Positions 8,184 through 15,747 of a stretch of 54,518 bases of DNA are shown here, piece after piece. The first letter of the stretch is position 1, and each line of letters starts with the position of its first letter. Source of the stretch: an uncultured Rubrobacteraceae bacterium. GTDB lineage: Bacteria > Actinomycetota > Rubrobacteria > Rubrobacterales > Rubrobacteraceae. The notes beneath the pieces are model-generated. The model searched no databases. It was not told where the DNA came from and saw only the letters and a list, made by a program, of their open reading frames with translations. A program made the position numbers and the translations under genes. The stretch covers positions 1 to 54,518 of the forward strand of contig CADCVD010000004.1 in the NCBI GenBank assembly GCA_902806055.1, given 5' to 3'.

Positions 8184-9341
8184 TTGGTAGCCGCAGAGGA
8201 GCGTAGAGCGTCGGTGCTGCTCTGGTGGGTGGCCGGTTGCGCCATAGGCGGCGCGGTCGGGGCCTCGGTTCCGTTCGTCAGCCTGTTCATCTTGCAGGGT
8301 ATCCTGGGCGTCGCCCAGTGGCTGGTCTTGCGACGCTATCTGGATTGGGCGGGTCTCTGGATCGTAGCCAGCCTCTTTGGCTGGTTGGTTGGTCAGATCT
8401 CGAGGGGTTTCTTGATAGTAGTTTTCCCAGAGCTGGGGAATGCCTTGTCCGGTACGTCTGTAGATCCGCTATGGGCATACGAGCCCCTGGTTTGGGCCGT
8501 TTTTGGTCTTATCCAGAGTCTGGCCTTCCTGGCGGTTTTGAGACCTCGTTCGCTAGCCTTGACGATCCTGTGGACAATAGCCAGCTCTTTAGGCGGTATC
8601 TTGGTCATGGTTTTTATGTACTTTGGCATCCCAGATCGCTTTACCGGACCTTATGCGGGTTTGGAGAGCATCTGGATCGTGGCCCTCTCGGGCTCCGCGC
8701 TGTGCGCCCTCTATGGGGTTCCGACGGGCCTGGTACTCATCAGGATCATCCGAACAGCGCCCCTTTGGAGCATCTCTACGCCACGGGATGAGACACGGGC
8801 TGGAACAGGGGAGGACCCTCCGCGCCGAGAGAGCAGCAGGACGAAGCGTTATCTCTGGGGTCTGATGGTCTTGGCCGCAGCCCTGGCCGGTAACATGGTG
8901 GCATCGCTCGTCACCGTGCCTCTGGGTCTCGTAATGCTAGAGCCCCTATGGTGGCCGCTCACGTTCGGCGTCGGCGCGCTCTTCTCCGCGCTTTGCGCCT
9001 TCTGGGCCGGAGAGCTATTTGGGCTTGGCCGAGGTCGCCTCCTGCCTATCGTCGGCGTCACGCTGGCCGTGGCTCTCATCGCGGCGGGTGCTATTCTGGC
9101 TTTGCCGCTGATAGCGGGACGCGATGTATTCAACGCGTTCTTCTTTATCTCACTGGCGCTTAGGGTTCTCGTTGCCCTGGTTGCGGGTCTGGCAACCTGG
9201 CTCCTGCGGGCTTCCAGGGGCGATACCGATTACGCAACGCAGAGGGATCTCAGGGTTACTGCGTGGCTGATCGCACTCGCCGTTCTCTGCCTGGTGGGCG
9301 CGCTGGTGTTTAGCGCGGTGTTAACCGGAGGAACCGTGTAG
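8184..9341 (+). CDS. Polytopic membrane protein of unknown function
   Basis: A 385-residue protein with about ten to twelve hydrophobic spans in two blocks (residues 10-195 and 230-380), separated by a charged loop near residues 200-230 (RDETRAGTGEDPPRRESSR). No transport or enzymatic motif is recognised. The TTG start is preceded by AGAAGGGG about nine bases upstream. It lies 95 bases after the response regulator on the same strand and could be a target or downstream member of that operon. Codon use is slightly less GC-rich than its neighbours, seen in runs of A/T-ending codons around 8400-8650. Confidence 0.7.
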   Translation: MVAAEERRASVLLWWVAGCAIGGAVGASVPFVSLFILQGILGVAQWLVLRRYLDWAGLWIVASLFGWLVGQISRGFLIVVFPELGNALSGTSVDPLWAYEPLVWAVFGLIQSLAFLAVLRPRSLALTILWTIASSLGGILVMVFMYFGIPDRFTGPYAGLESIWIVALSGSALCALYGVPTGLVLIRIIRTAPLWSISTPRDETRAGTGEDPPRRESSRTKRYLWGLMVLAAALAGNMVASLVTVPLGLVMLEPLWWPLTFGVGALFSALCAFWAGELFGLGRGRLLPIVGVTLAVALIAAGAILALPLIAGRDVFNAFFFISLALRVLVALVAGLATWLLRASRGDTDYATQRDLRVTAWLIALAVLCLVGALVFSAVLTGGTV

Positions 9342-9411
9342 GGCAGGGAGGCAAAGCGGAACCGTAACAGTATGTATCCTCAGGCGATGGCGGGCCTCTC
9401 GACGGCGGTGC

Positions 9412-10179
9412 TCAGGGCATAACGAGGCCGCCGTCACAGGTTATGTATTGCCCGGTGACGAAACCTGCCCATGGTGAGGCGAACATGAGGACAGCGTGGC
9501 CCATATCCTCCGGGATGCCGAGGCGTCTCAGGGGCGTCGATCCCGCGACGATCTGGCGGACCTCATCGGTGGTCGGGGCGCTGGCGTCGGTCCCATCTAT
9601 GAGGCCGCCGGCGATCATGTTTACCGTTATGCCGCTCGGGCCGAGCTCCAAGGCCAGGTTGCGCGAGAAGCCGAGAAAGGCGCTCTTGGCGGTTGTGTAG
9701 TCGTGGTAGGCGACGACCGGGTTGTTTATAAGGTTGGTCAGGATGTTGATAATCCTTCCTTCACCCTTCTCCGCCATCCCGGGGACTACGGCCTGCGAGC
9801 AGTGGAACGCCCCCTTTAGCCCGCCTAGCTGGTGCTGGTAGTCGCCCCAGCCGATGCTCGCGAAGTCCTTGCGCGAGACGGGGTCGAACTTGTAGTCGGG
9901 AAGCGCGTTGTTGACGAGTATGTCTACCGGTCCGAAGGCTTCCGACGCAGCCCGGACCATCTGCTCGACCGCGCTCTCGTCGGTGACGTCGGCGCGGAGG
10001 GGTAGGGCTTTGCCGCCCTTCTCCTGGATCTCGCGGACGACCTCTCCGGCGCGTTCCTCGCTTTTGTGGTAGTTCACGATTACGGCGGCGCCCTCGCCCG
10101 CCAGAGAGCCCGCTATCGCGGCTCCTATGCCCCGGCTCGCGCCGGTCACGAGGGCGACCTTGCCTTCTAGCATCCCCAC
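9412..10179 (-). CDS. Short-chain dehydrogenase/reductase (FabG-like) under a TPP riboswitch
   Basis: A 255-residue Rossmann-fold SDR. The cofactor loop TGASRGIG (12-19), the structural NNA (VDILVNNALP) and the catalytic pair YTTAK (Tyr161, Lys165) are all visible. Two tetrad positions deviate: Thr148 stands where the catalytic serine is expected (13 residues before Tyr161), and the usual asparagine of the helix-4 motif appears replaced by glycine in GGLKGAF. The start may be the GTG at 10179 or the ATG at 10173. The ribosome site (GGAGGGAGAGG) is part of the 3' end of the riboswitch, so thiamine pyrophosphate probably controls translation. Family annotation would be 3-oxoacyl-ACP reductase, but the riboswitch points to a thiamine-related substrate (inference). 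Confidence 0.9.
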   Translation of the reverse strand: MGMLEGKVALVTGASRGIGAAIAGSLAGEGAAVIVNYHKSEERAGEVVREIQEKGGKALPLRADVTDESAVEQMVRAASEAFGPVDILVNNALPDYKFDPVSRKDFASIGWGDYQHQLGGLKGAFHCSQAVVPGMAEKGEGRIINILTNLINNPVVAYHDYTTAKSAFLGFSRNLALELGPSGITVNMIAGGLIDGTDASAPTTDEVRQIVAGSTPLRRLGIPEDMGHAVLMFASPWAGFVTGQYITCDGGLVMP

Positions 10180-10185
10180 TATGAT

Positions 10186-10275
10186 CCTCTCCCTCCGCCG
10201 GTCTTAGCCGGATCAGGTTCAAAGGGTCGGCGCGCCCGGCGCCCTCTCAGCCCCCGCTGGGCTCCCCTGTGTCTA
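10186..10275 (-). promoter_or_regulatory. TPP (thiamine pyrophosphate) riboswitch
   Basis: Read on the minus strand, the segment has the hallmarks of the THI element in order: ACAGGGGAGCCC, the pyrimidine-binding GGGGGCTGAGAGGG, a GC-rich variable P3 arm, ACCCTTTGAACCTGATC (pyrophosphate-binding arm), and CCGGCTAAGACCGGCGGAGGG closing towards P1. The helix P4/P5 and the universally conserved CUGAGA and ACCUGAUC cores are intact. The terminal GGAGGGAGAGG doubles as the ribosome-binding site of the SDR gene six bases later. Sequestration on ligand binding would therefore block translation; no terminator hairpin with a T run is seen between the element and the gene. Confidence 0.95.
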
Positions 10276-10325
10276 TCTCTGGCAGAGCATTCTACGAGAG
10301 ACCGGATAGCCTTTCAGCGCCTCCC

Positions 10326-10607
10326 TTACTCGTAGAGGCCGGCTCTTTGTTTCTGGCTCTCTATGGTGGCCTTTACCTGCCGGGCGTCGGGGAGCGCCAT
10401 GCGCTCGACGTTCAGGCGGCGGCCGTCGTTGATCTCCAGCGTGAGGGTGCAGTTGATCATGCCGCGTAGTGTGACGTTCGCCACCTGCTTGAGCCTGAGC
10501 GATACGATGTTCTCGCTCTGCCAGCCGGTCCTTAGCTCGATTCGGTCAGAGTAGACGTTGATTATGTTGTTCGTGCCTGCGCCTTGCGCCAGTAGTCTCT
10601 GTTCCAT
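10326..10607 (-). CDS. Small PH-like domain protein, function unknown
   Basis: A 93-residue soluble protein predicted to be mostly beta strands ending in a helix: NIINVYSDRIELRTGW, then VSLRLKQVANVTLRGM, LTLEINDGRRLNVERMAL and a C-terminal helix ARQVKATIESQK. This strand-rich body with a single C-terminal helix is typical of bacterial PH-like (bPH) domains. It lies between the riboswitch-controlled SDR and amtB, all on the minus strand. No catalytic residues are evident. Confidence 0.65.
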   Translation of the reverse strand: MEQRLLAQGAGTNNIINVYSDRIELRTGWQSENIVSLRLKQVANVTLRGMINCTLTLEINDGRRLNVERMALPDARQVKATIESQKQRAGLYE

Positions 10608-10656
10608 TCCCGCTTTCTAGGTTGAGGTCTCGATATTCTATTATCGACCGCCGGAA

Positions 10657-10679
10657 GCCCCGGAGAGGATCTCCGGGGC
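10657..10679 (-). terminator. Hairpin downstream of amtB
   Basis: A perfect nine-base-pair GC stem (GCCCCGGAG / CTCCGGGGC) with a five-base loop lies between amtB and the PH-like gene. There is no T run, so termination would be imperfect or factor-dependent. Confidence 0.5.
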
Positions 10680-10741
10680 CTGGAAAGGAGGCCCGCCCGG
10701 CCGCTATGCTGGCCGAGCGGGGTCTGTTGCGCTGCTTCTCT

Positions 10742-12196
10742 TTAGGCAGCTCCTCCTGCTGCTCCTTCCACCGGGTCCTTCACGGCTTTCCTACCGCCGC
10801 TGCCGTTCTGATAGTCGGTAGCGATGAGCTGCTCGGAGTAGCCGTAGACGCCGTGCTCGGAGATGTCGAGGCCGTCGAGCTCGTGCTCGGGCTTGACCCT
10901 GAGGCCAATAGTAGCCTTGAGCGCGGCGAAGACTCCATAGGAGGTCAGGAAGACGAACCCGCCGCAAGCGACGATCCCGAGAGCCTGCACGCCGAGCTGG
11001 GAGAGCCCGCCGCCGTACAGGAGGCCCGGGCTACCGATCCCGGTCGCCTCGACCAGCGCGGGGGTGGCGAAGAGGCCCGTCGAGAGCGTCCCCCAGATGC
11101 CGCCCATACCGTGGGCCGCGATAGCGCCCAGAGGATCGTCCACCCCGATCTTGTCGACCAGGATGAGCACCGAGTACATGATGACGCCCGCTATAAAGCC
11201 GATTATGAGGGAGGCCCAAGGATCGACGAAGGCGCAGGCGGCGGTGATGGCGACGAGCGCGGCGATCGCGCCGTTGCCGGCCATCCCTACGTCCACGTGC
11301 TTGCGGTAGGCGTAGCTCATGAACATGGCCCCGAGGACGCCCGCGCCGGCGGCAAGGTTGGTGGTCAGGGCTATATCGGCGATGGAGGCGCCGACGGCGG
11401 ACATCGTCGAGCCCGGGTTGAAGCCGAACCAGCCGACCCACAGGATGATGACGCCCAACACCGCGAGCGGCATGTTGTGGCCCGGTATCGTCTGCGGGTT
11501 GCCGTTGTCGTCGTACTTGCCGATGCGGGGCCCGAGGAGGAGCGTCCCCGCCAGAGCCGCCATCGCGCCCGAGAGGTGGACGACCGTGGAGCCCGCGAAG
11601 TCCTGCATACCGAACGTGGAGAGCCAGCCGCCGCCCCAGATCCAGTGCCCGACTATCGGGTAGATGAGCCCCGCGAAGACGACCGCGAAGATGCAGTACA
11701 CGGCGAACTTGGTCCGCTCGAGCATGGTGCCCCACACGATAGCTAGTGAGACGAGCGCGAAGGCTACCTGGAACAGGAACTTGGCCGACAGCGGTACCGC
11801 CGTCCACGAGAGCCCGGCGTAGGTAGCCTCGTCCCCGCTCAGGAGGAAGCCCTGAGTCCCTATTATGGAGTTGAGCCCGCCGCCGTCGCTGAAGGTGAAG
11901 GCGAAGCCCGCCGCCCAGAACGCGACCAAACCTATGCCCATCATCGCGAGTATCTTGGCGACGACGCTCCCGACGTTTTTCATGCGGGAGAAGCCGACCT
12001 CGAGCATCGCGAAGCCCGCCTGCATGAACAACACTAGCATCGCCGCCACGACCACCCACATCGTATCCACTGCTAGCGCCACGTCCTCCGGCGTCGCCGT
12101 TCCAGCCGTCACCGGCGTCTCCTGCGCGAACGCCGCCGCCGGCAAAGCTGCGATCAGCAGCAACACCGTAATCGTCAAAAGAATAAACTTGCGCAA
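10742..12196 (-). CDS. amtB: Ammonium transporter AmtB
   Basis: A 484-residue ammonium channel of the inner membrane. The chosen start is TTG at 12196, directly after AAGGAGGGATCTT. It gives a clean signal peptide (MRKFILLTITVLLLIAALP, cleaved near AFAQE); the open frame upstream is leader DNA. Eleven spans follow with family signatures: FMQAGFAMLEVGFSR, HWIWGGGWL, DFAGSTVVHLSGAMAALAG (twin-His region), WVGWFGFNPGS and DDPLGAIAAHGMGGIWGT. The C-terminal cytosolic tail LDGLDISEHGVYGY is the conserved GlnK-contacting type, although no glnK is adjacent. An upstream PucR-type regulator on the same strand might respond to nitrogen or purines, but a link is unproven. Confidence 0.95.
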   Translation of the reverse strand: MRKFILLTITVLLLIAALPAAAFAQETPVTAGTATPEDVALAVDTMWVVVAAMLVLFMQAGFAMLEVGFSRMKNVGSVVAKILAMMGIGLVAFWAAGFAFTFSDGGGLNSIIGTQGFLLSGDEATYAGLSWTAVPLSAKFLFQVAFALVSLAIVWGTMLERTKFAVYCIFAVVFAGLIYPIVGHWIWGGGWLSTFGMQDFAGSTVVHLSGAMAALAGTLLLGPRIGKYDDNGNPQTIPGHNMPLAVLGVIILWVGWFGFNPGSTMSAVGASIADIALTTNLAAGAGVLGAMFMSYAYRKHVDVGMAGNGAIAALVAITAACAFVDPWASLIIGFIAGVIMYSVLILVDKIGVDDPLGAIAAHGMGGIWGTLSTGLFATPALVEATGIGSPGLLYGGGLSQLGVQALGIVACGGFVFLTSYGVFAALKATIGLRVKPEHELDGLDISEHGVYGYSEQLIATDYQNGSGGRKAVKDPVEGAAGGAA

Positions 12197-12462
12197 AAGA
12201 TCCCTCCTTCGGGGTAAAGGGTATGTACTAACGGAACCTAGTCTACGTTCGCCTCCCCTGAGGGGTCTTTGGCCCAATGTATAAACATCCATCTCAAACA
12301 CGCGCGGCGGGTTGTACTCGCGTTAGGAGAAGCTGCCGGTGGCCGGCATTCAACCCTCCTTGCATGAGCGGCGCGGAACGGAGTTACCTCTACAATCGTT
12401 GACGCTCGCTTGTGCAACGGGTTCTAGGCCCAGAGTCTCTGCCGGTGATCGGCTGTCGGAAG

Positions 12463-14175
12463 CTATCTGTCGGTGATGCTCGAAGGTTTCTCCGGCACAC
12501 GGCCCAGAAGCTGCATTGCCTTTATACCCAGGGTGAGGCGTTCGCGGTCTTCGCTCTTGTCCACGTCGAGATGGGTGAGCTCGCGGATGCGCTCGAGACG
12601 GTAGCGGATGGTGTGGCGGTGGGCGAAGAGGCCGGCCGCTGTTTTGGCGGTCGAGGCGTCGTTGCCGAGATAGGTCACAAGGGTCGAGACCAGCTCCGTT
12701 CCGTAACGGGAGTCGTAGGAGACGACCGGAGCGAGGGTCTCGGCGTAGAAAGATTCGAGCTCTTCGGGCTCCTCCTGAAGGACACGGAAGAGGAGCTTGT
12801 AAGTACCCGTCTGCTCGAAGGTCGAGACAGAGGAAGGGCCTTCTATACGGTGCCCGATCTCAAGCGCGACCTCGGCCTCCGAGTAGGCATCCGAGAGCGA
12901 CGCAGGGTTCTCCTTGAAGCGCCCAATACCTACCGAGACCGTTAAGTCCGGCAGCAACCCCTTCGCGTAGCGCTGGATGCGGGACGCCAGGTTTAGGGCT
13001 TTCTCCCCAAGCTCTTCTGGCGCGTCGTCTGCGGATGGCCCCACGAACAAGATGACGTTGTCCGAGCGCGGCCCGAGCAGGAAGTTCGAGAACGTCTCGC
13101 GGGCCTGGAGGCGCACCGCGTCGGCCAGGCGGCGTTTGAGCTCCTGGATCGCTGGTTCTTTCAGCTTTCTTCGGCTCAGATAGCCTGCGAAGTCGTCTAT
13201 GTCAACGACGACCGAGAGAGCGCCAGAGGAGAGGTCCGCTCCCAGGTAACGGGCGCGCTGGAGAAGTAGGTCGACAGAGCCGTGGTGGCCGCTGATCGCG
13301 TCGTCTACGAAGTCTCCCCGGACGCCCAACTCCGTCTCCAGGCGGACCCGCTCCTTGCCTAGCTCGGCTTCGAGGGCGCGCGCGGCCCAGTACAGGACCA
13401 CCACGTCTTCCGGGCGCAGGGGGGCGTCGGCGAGGTCCAACCACAGGTATCCCGCCGACGCGCCGGTCCCGATCGGGGTCCAGAAGACCTCAGTCTCCGC
13501 GACCCGCCAGCGCTCGACCGGCACCGAGAGGAAGCCGTTCGGCAGGCGGGCGTAGCGGTCGCGGCGTTCGCGCCGGGTCTCCTCTACGCTCGAACCCCGC
13601 GAGGCGCGCAGGTCGTGCGCATCGAGTACTGAGACCAGGGCGCGCGCTCCTCCGCTCTCCGCACCCGGGTCTCCTTCCGCGACGATACGCCCGATCGGGT
13701 CTTCGACCACCACGGAGCGTCCCAGCAGGCCGGCGACCTTGCCGGCTAGCCTCTCGACCGAAGCCGCCGCTCCGCCCGGGCTCTCGAACAGGACCCGCGC
13801 CGCGCCGTGAGAGTGGCGCAAGAGGTCCTCGCCCTCCGTATCCCGCGTGAAGATCGAGAACAGATCCCGCAGCGGGACGCCCGGCGAGACTATGAACAAC
13901 CCCAGGCCCAGCTCTCCGGCCTGTCTAGCCGACTCCTCCATAATAGTCGTATCGGTGCGCCAGATGATCGCGGGCGCGTCCTTTTTGGCGACGATGGCGA
14001 GGAACTTATCGTCCAGCTTTGCGCGAGCCGTGACGACGACTTCATCAGGGCCCAGCCAGCCCTCTGTCTCCTCGTCCACCGCCAGGCCCTTGACGGGGCG
14101 GCCGGAGTCCCCCGGCGCGAGCCGCCGGGAGCCGAACTCCTTCGCCAGGGTGTTGAATAGCTCCTTGAGATTCAT
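12463..14175 (-). CDS. PucR/CdaR-type transcriptional regulator
   Basis: A 570-residue regulator. Residues 1-130 resemble the purine-catabolism N-terminal (PucR) domain. The middle holds a GAF/CdaR-like region (VEDPIGRIVAEG near 180 and a GGDEF-like fold near 320-450). The C-terminus has the PucR-family helix-turn-helix: TAKTAAGLFAHRHTIRYRLE, then RIRELTHLDVDKSEDR. Such proteins regulate nitrogen-compound uptake or breakdown (purines, sugar diacids, gamma-aminobutyrate). Here the gene is 270 bases upstream of amtB on the same strand, which fits nitrogen control but is not proof. A TATATT -10-like sequence lies on the minus strand near 14219-14226. Confidence 0.85.
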   Translation of the reverse strand: MNLKELFNTLAKEFGSRRLAPGDSGRPVKGLAVDEETEGWLGPDEVVVTARAKLDDKFLAIVAKKDAPAIIWRTDTTIMEESARQAGELGLGLFIVSPGVPLRDLFSIFTRDTEGEDLLRHSHGAARVLFESPGGAAASVERLAGKVAGLLGRSVVVEDPIGRIVAEGDPGAESGGARALVSVLDAHDLRASRGSSVEETRRERRDRYARLPNGFLSVPVERWRVAETEVFWTPIGTGASAGYLWLDLADAPLRPEDVVVLYWAARALEAELGKERVRLETELGVRGDFVDDAISGHHGSVDLLLQRARYLGADLSSGALSVVVDIDDFAGYLSRRKLKEPAIQELKRRLADAVRLQARETFSNFLLGPRSDNVILFVGPSADDAPEELGEKALNLASRIQRYAKGLLPDLTVSVGIGRFKENPASLSDAYSEAEVALEIGHRIEGPSSVSTFEQTGTYKLLFRVLQEEPEELESFYAETLAPVVSYDSRYGTELVSTLVTYLGNDASTAKTAAGLFAHRHTIRYRLERIRELTHLDVDKSEDRERLTLGIKAMQLLGRVPEKPSSITDR

Positions 14176-14354
14176 CCGTCTCCAAATACGGCCGCTACAG
14201 CCTCCACTCGGACGGATTCAATATATACGACGAGCAACGACAACGCGCGGATGACGGGCGAAATAGCTTGTGAAGTTTGTGTACGCGTCAAAGACGCAGA
14301 GCCTTCCCGAGAGAGGCGGCACGGATAAGAATTCACGCCCAGTCCTGTTGCTGG

Positions 14355-14642
14355 TCAGGGGAGATCCCGCCCCGGCGAGACGTCCCCGGGGTCAGGATCT
14401 TTCCCGTTCGGAACGACCTTCAGATTCGCTCTGGCTTCTTTGACAAGCATCGTCTCTGCCTTTTCAGCCACTTTCTCGTGCATTGCCTGCACCTCCTGGA
14501 AGAATCCGGCGAGCCTCTCGTCGCCCGCTGCCTCTGCCTCCAGGCCGTACCCGGCGCAGACCTCGGCCTCCTTCTGAGCGCTGCGGAGCAATCTCGCAAG
14601 GTTATGGTCTTCGTTTCTCACCTCTGCGTGCCGGTATTCCAT
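14355..14642 (-). CDS. Small helical protein, unknown function
   Basis: A 95-residue, highly charged helical protein. The segment DHNLARLLRSAQKEAEVCAGYG and the following DERLAGFFQEVQAMHEKVA resemble a two-helix ferritin-like or coiled hairpin unit with His, Glu and a lone Cys. The C-terminus is Pro/Asp rich and likely disordered. The ATG is preceded by AAGGGTGAG about seven bases upstream. I do not recognise a family. Confidence 0.6.
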   Translation of the reverse strand: MEYRHAEVRNEDHNLARLLRSAQKEAEVCAGYGLEAEAAGDERLAGFFQEVQAMHEKVAEKAETMLVKEARANLKVVPNGKDPDPGDVSPGRDLP

Positions 14643-15116
14643 ACTTGTCTCACCCTTCTGGAGTTGGATCTCTTTGTGCCTCTCCTTGTATGTGGCGTGT
14701 CTAACAGAAGTGGGTTTATCCTGGTTCTCGCCAAGGAGAGATGGTGCAACTATACGTACTCGGCGGCCGTCGATACTTCGGACGCGAGTACAACTTTACC
14801 CCCGTCTTTGCCGGCGCCTTCTTGTACACACGGCCATCTTCGGTCCAATTTTGGGTTGAGAAACAAGCTACAAACATTCAAAGGCTCTCTTGAGCGTAAT
14901 GTTCATAGGTGCTCCATGCGGACTTTGGCGGCATGAACGGCCAAAGAAAACGAGCGGATGCCCGGGAGAATCGTCCCCCGACGGAGGTCAGCCTTTCTGG
15001 CTCTCCTTCGAAGTCCTACTGCCCGGATAGGAGCTCGAAGGAGAGCTTGGACGGGTCCGGTAAATGCCGCGTCCCGTGCGAGGATAGGCGTTCCGGGAGC
15101 CGATACTCTGATCGGA
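14643..15116. other. Intergenic stretch with a long hairpin and no convincing gene
   Basis: Open frames across this 470-base stretch have poor codon use and no ribosome sites. The AT content rises around 14700-14900. The only clear structure is the hairpin at 15002-15044. Confidence 0.5.
15002..15044. repeat. Long inverted repeat / hairpin
   Basis: TCTCCTTCGA (15002-15011) pairs perfectly with TCGAAGGAGA (15035-15044). Inside it, TCCTA (15014-15018) pairs with TAGGA (15028-15032) around a nine-base loop, with one 2x2 internal mismatch. It lies 72 bases beyond the stop of the minus-strand gene at 15117 and may terminate that transcript, though no T run follows on either strand. Confidence 0.65.
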
Positions 15117-15479
15117 TCAGCCCGCCTGCAGCACCGGCGCGAGCGGCAGCTCGTATAGCGGGCGTTCTCTAGGGTTGGGCATCGCCTGTATGGGGGCTCC
15201 GTAGCTTTCGAGCAGCGCCCCGGCTTTCTCCGGCGTCGGTATGTTTTCGACGCCCCGCACGTACACCATGCTTCGCCGTGGCTCGTCGCGCAACTCGAAC
15301 CAGCACTCGCCCGTGTTTGGATCCCACTTAAAGAACACGATGCGGTAGTCACCAGATTCTGCCAGGAGCGGCACCACCTCGTTATCGAAGCGTCCGTCCT
15401 GCTCATACTCCCAGCCCTTATCCTGGAAGGTCTCCTTTACGTGATCGAAGCACCTCCATACTTGCCATTCCCACATCAT
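15117..15479 (-). CDS. Conserved-looking hypothetical protein
   Basis: A 120-residue soluble protein beginning MMWEWQVWRCFDHVKETF. The ATG at 15479 is chosen because GAGGAGGAG sits five to eight bases upstream; sixteen further in-frame codons lie before it and look like leader. The body alternates strands and helices (YRIVFFKWDPNTGECWFELR, SMVYVRGVENIPTPEKAG) and has many tryptophans. No known motif is recognised. It is divergent from uvrA. Confidence 0.6.
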   Translation of the reverse strand: MMWEWQVWRCFDHVKETFQDKGWEYEQDGRFDNEVVPLLAESGDYRIVFFKWDPNTGECWFELRDEPRRSMVYVRGVENIPTPEKAGALLESYGAPIQAMPNPRERPLYELPLAPVLQAG

Positions 15480-15683
15480 CTTGCTCCTCCTCTCTCCTCG
15501 TCGGGGACCCGAGTCCCGCTCTTTCAACGTGGTTACAGCTTAGGCTCGGGAGCGGCTCGAATTCCTTAGACCGGAGGCCAAGAATGTCTCTCCTCAAAGG
15601 GAGAGCGGTAGGCCGGGTAGCCATCGAGCTCGATGCAGAGTGAGGACGGCGCGGTGGTAGAATCTACTCGGACGTTTTATGTA

Positions 15684-15711
15684 TTGGCCTCCTTAGTGGG
15701 GGCCGTATACT
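15684..15711 (+). promoter_or_regulatory. Probable uvrA promoter
   Basis: TTGGCC (15684-15689) and TATACT (15706-15711) are separated by 16 bases and lie 36 bases upstream of the proposed uvrA start. No recognisable SOS/LexA box (GAAC N4 GTTC type) overlaps it. Confidence 0.55.
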
Positions 15712-15747
15712 TGTCCGGAGCAGCTCGAAGCAAAGGGGTGAGTAGAG

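Noticed and set aside
10622-11746. 374-codon plus-strand frame opposite amtB
   Set aside because: Antisense shadow of a GC-rich gene: no ribosome site, no domain, and the amtB strand has clear membrane-transporter sequence.
14277-14936. 219-codon plus-strand frame across 14355-14642
   Set aside because: Opposes a better-supported small minus-strand gene with a ribosome site; the translation is Arg/Cys/Pro-rich and unlike a protein.
15600-15747. SOS/LexA box upstream of uvrA
   Set aside because: No GAAC N4 GTTC-like palindrome was found; only a standard promoter is visible.
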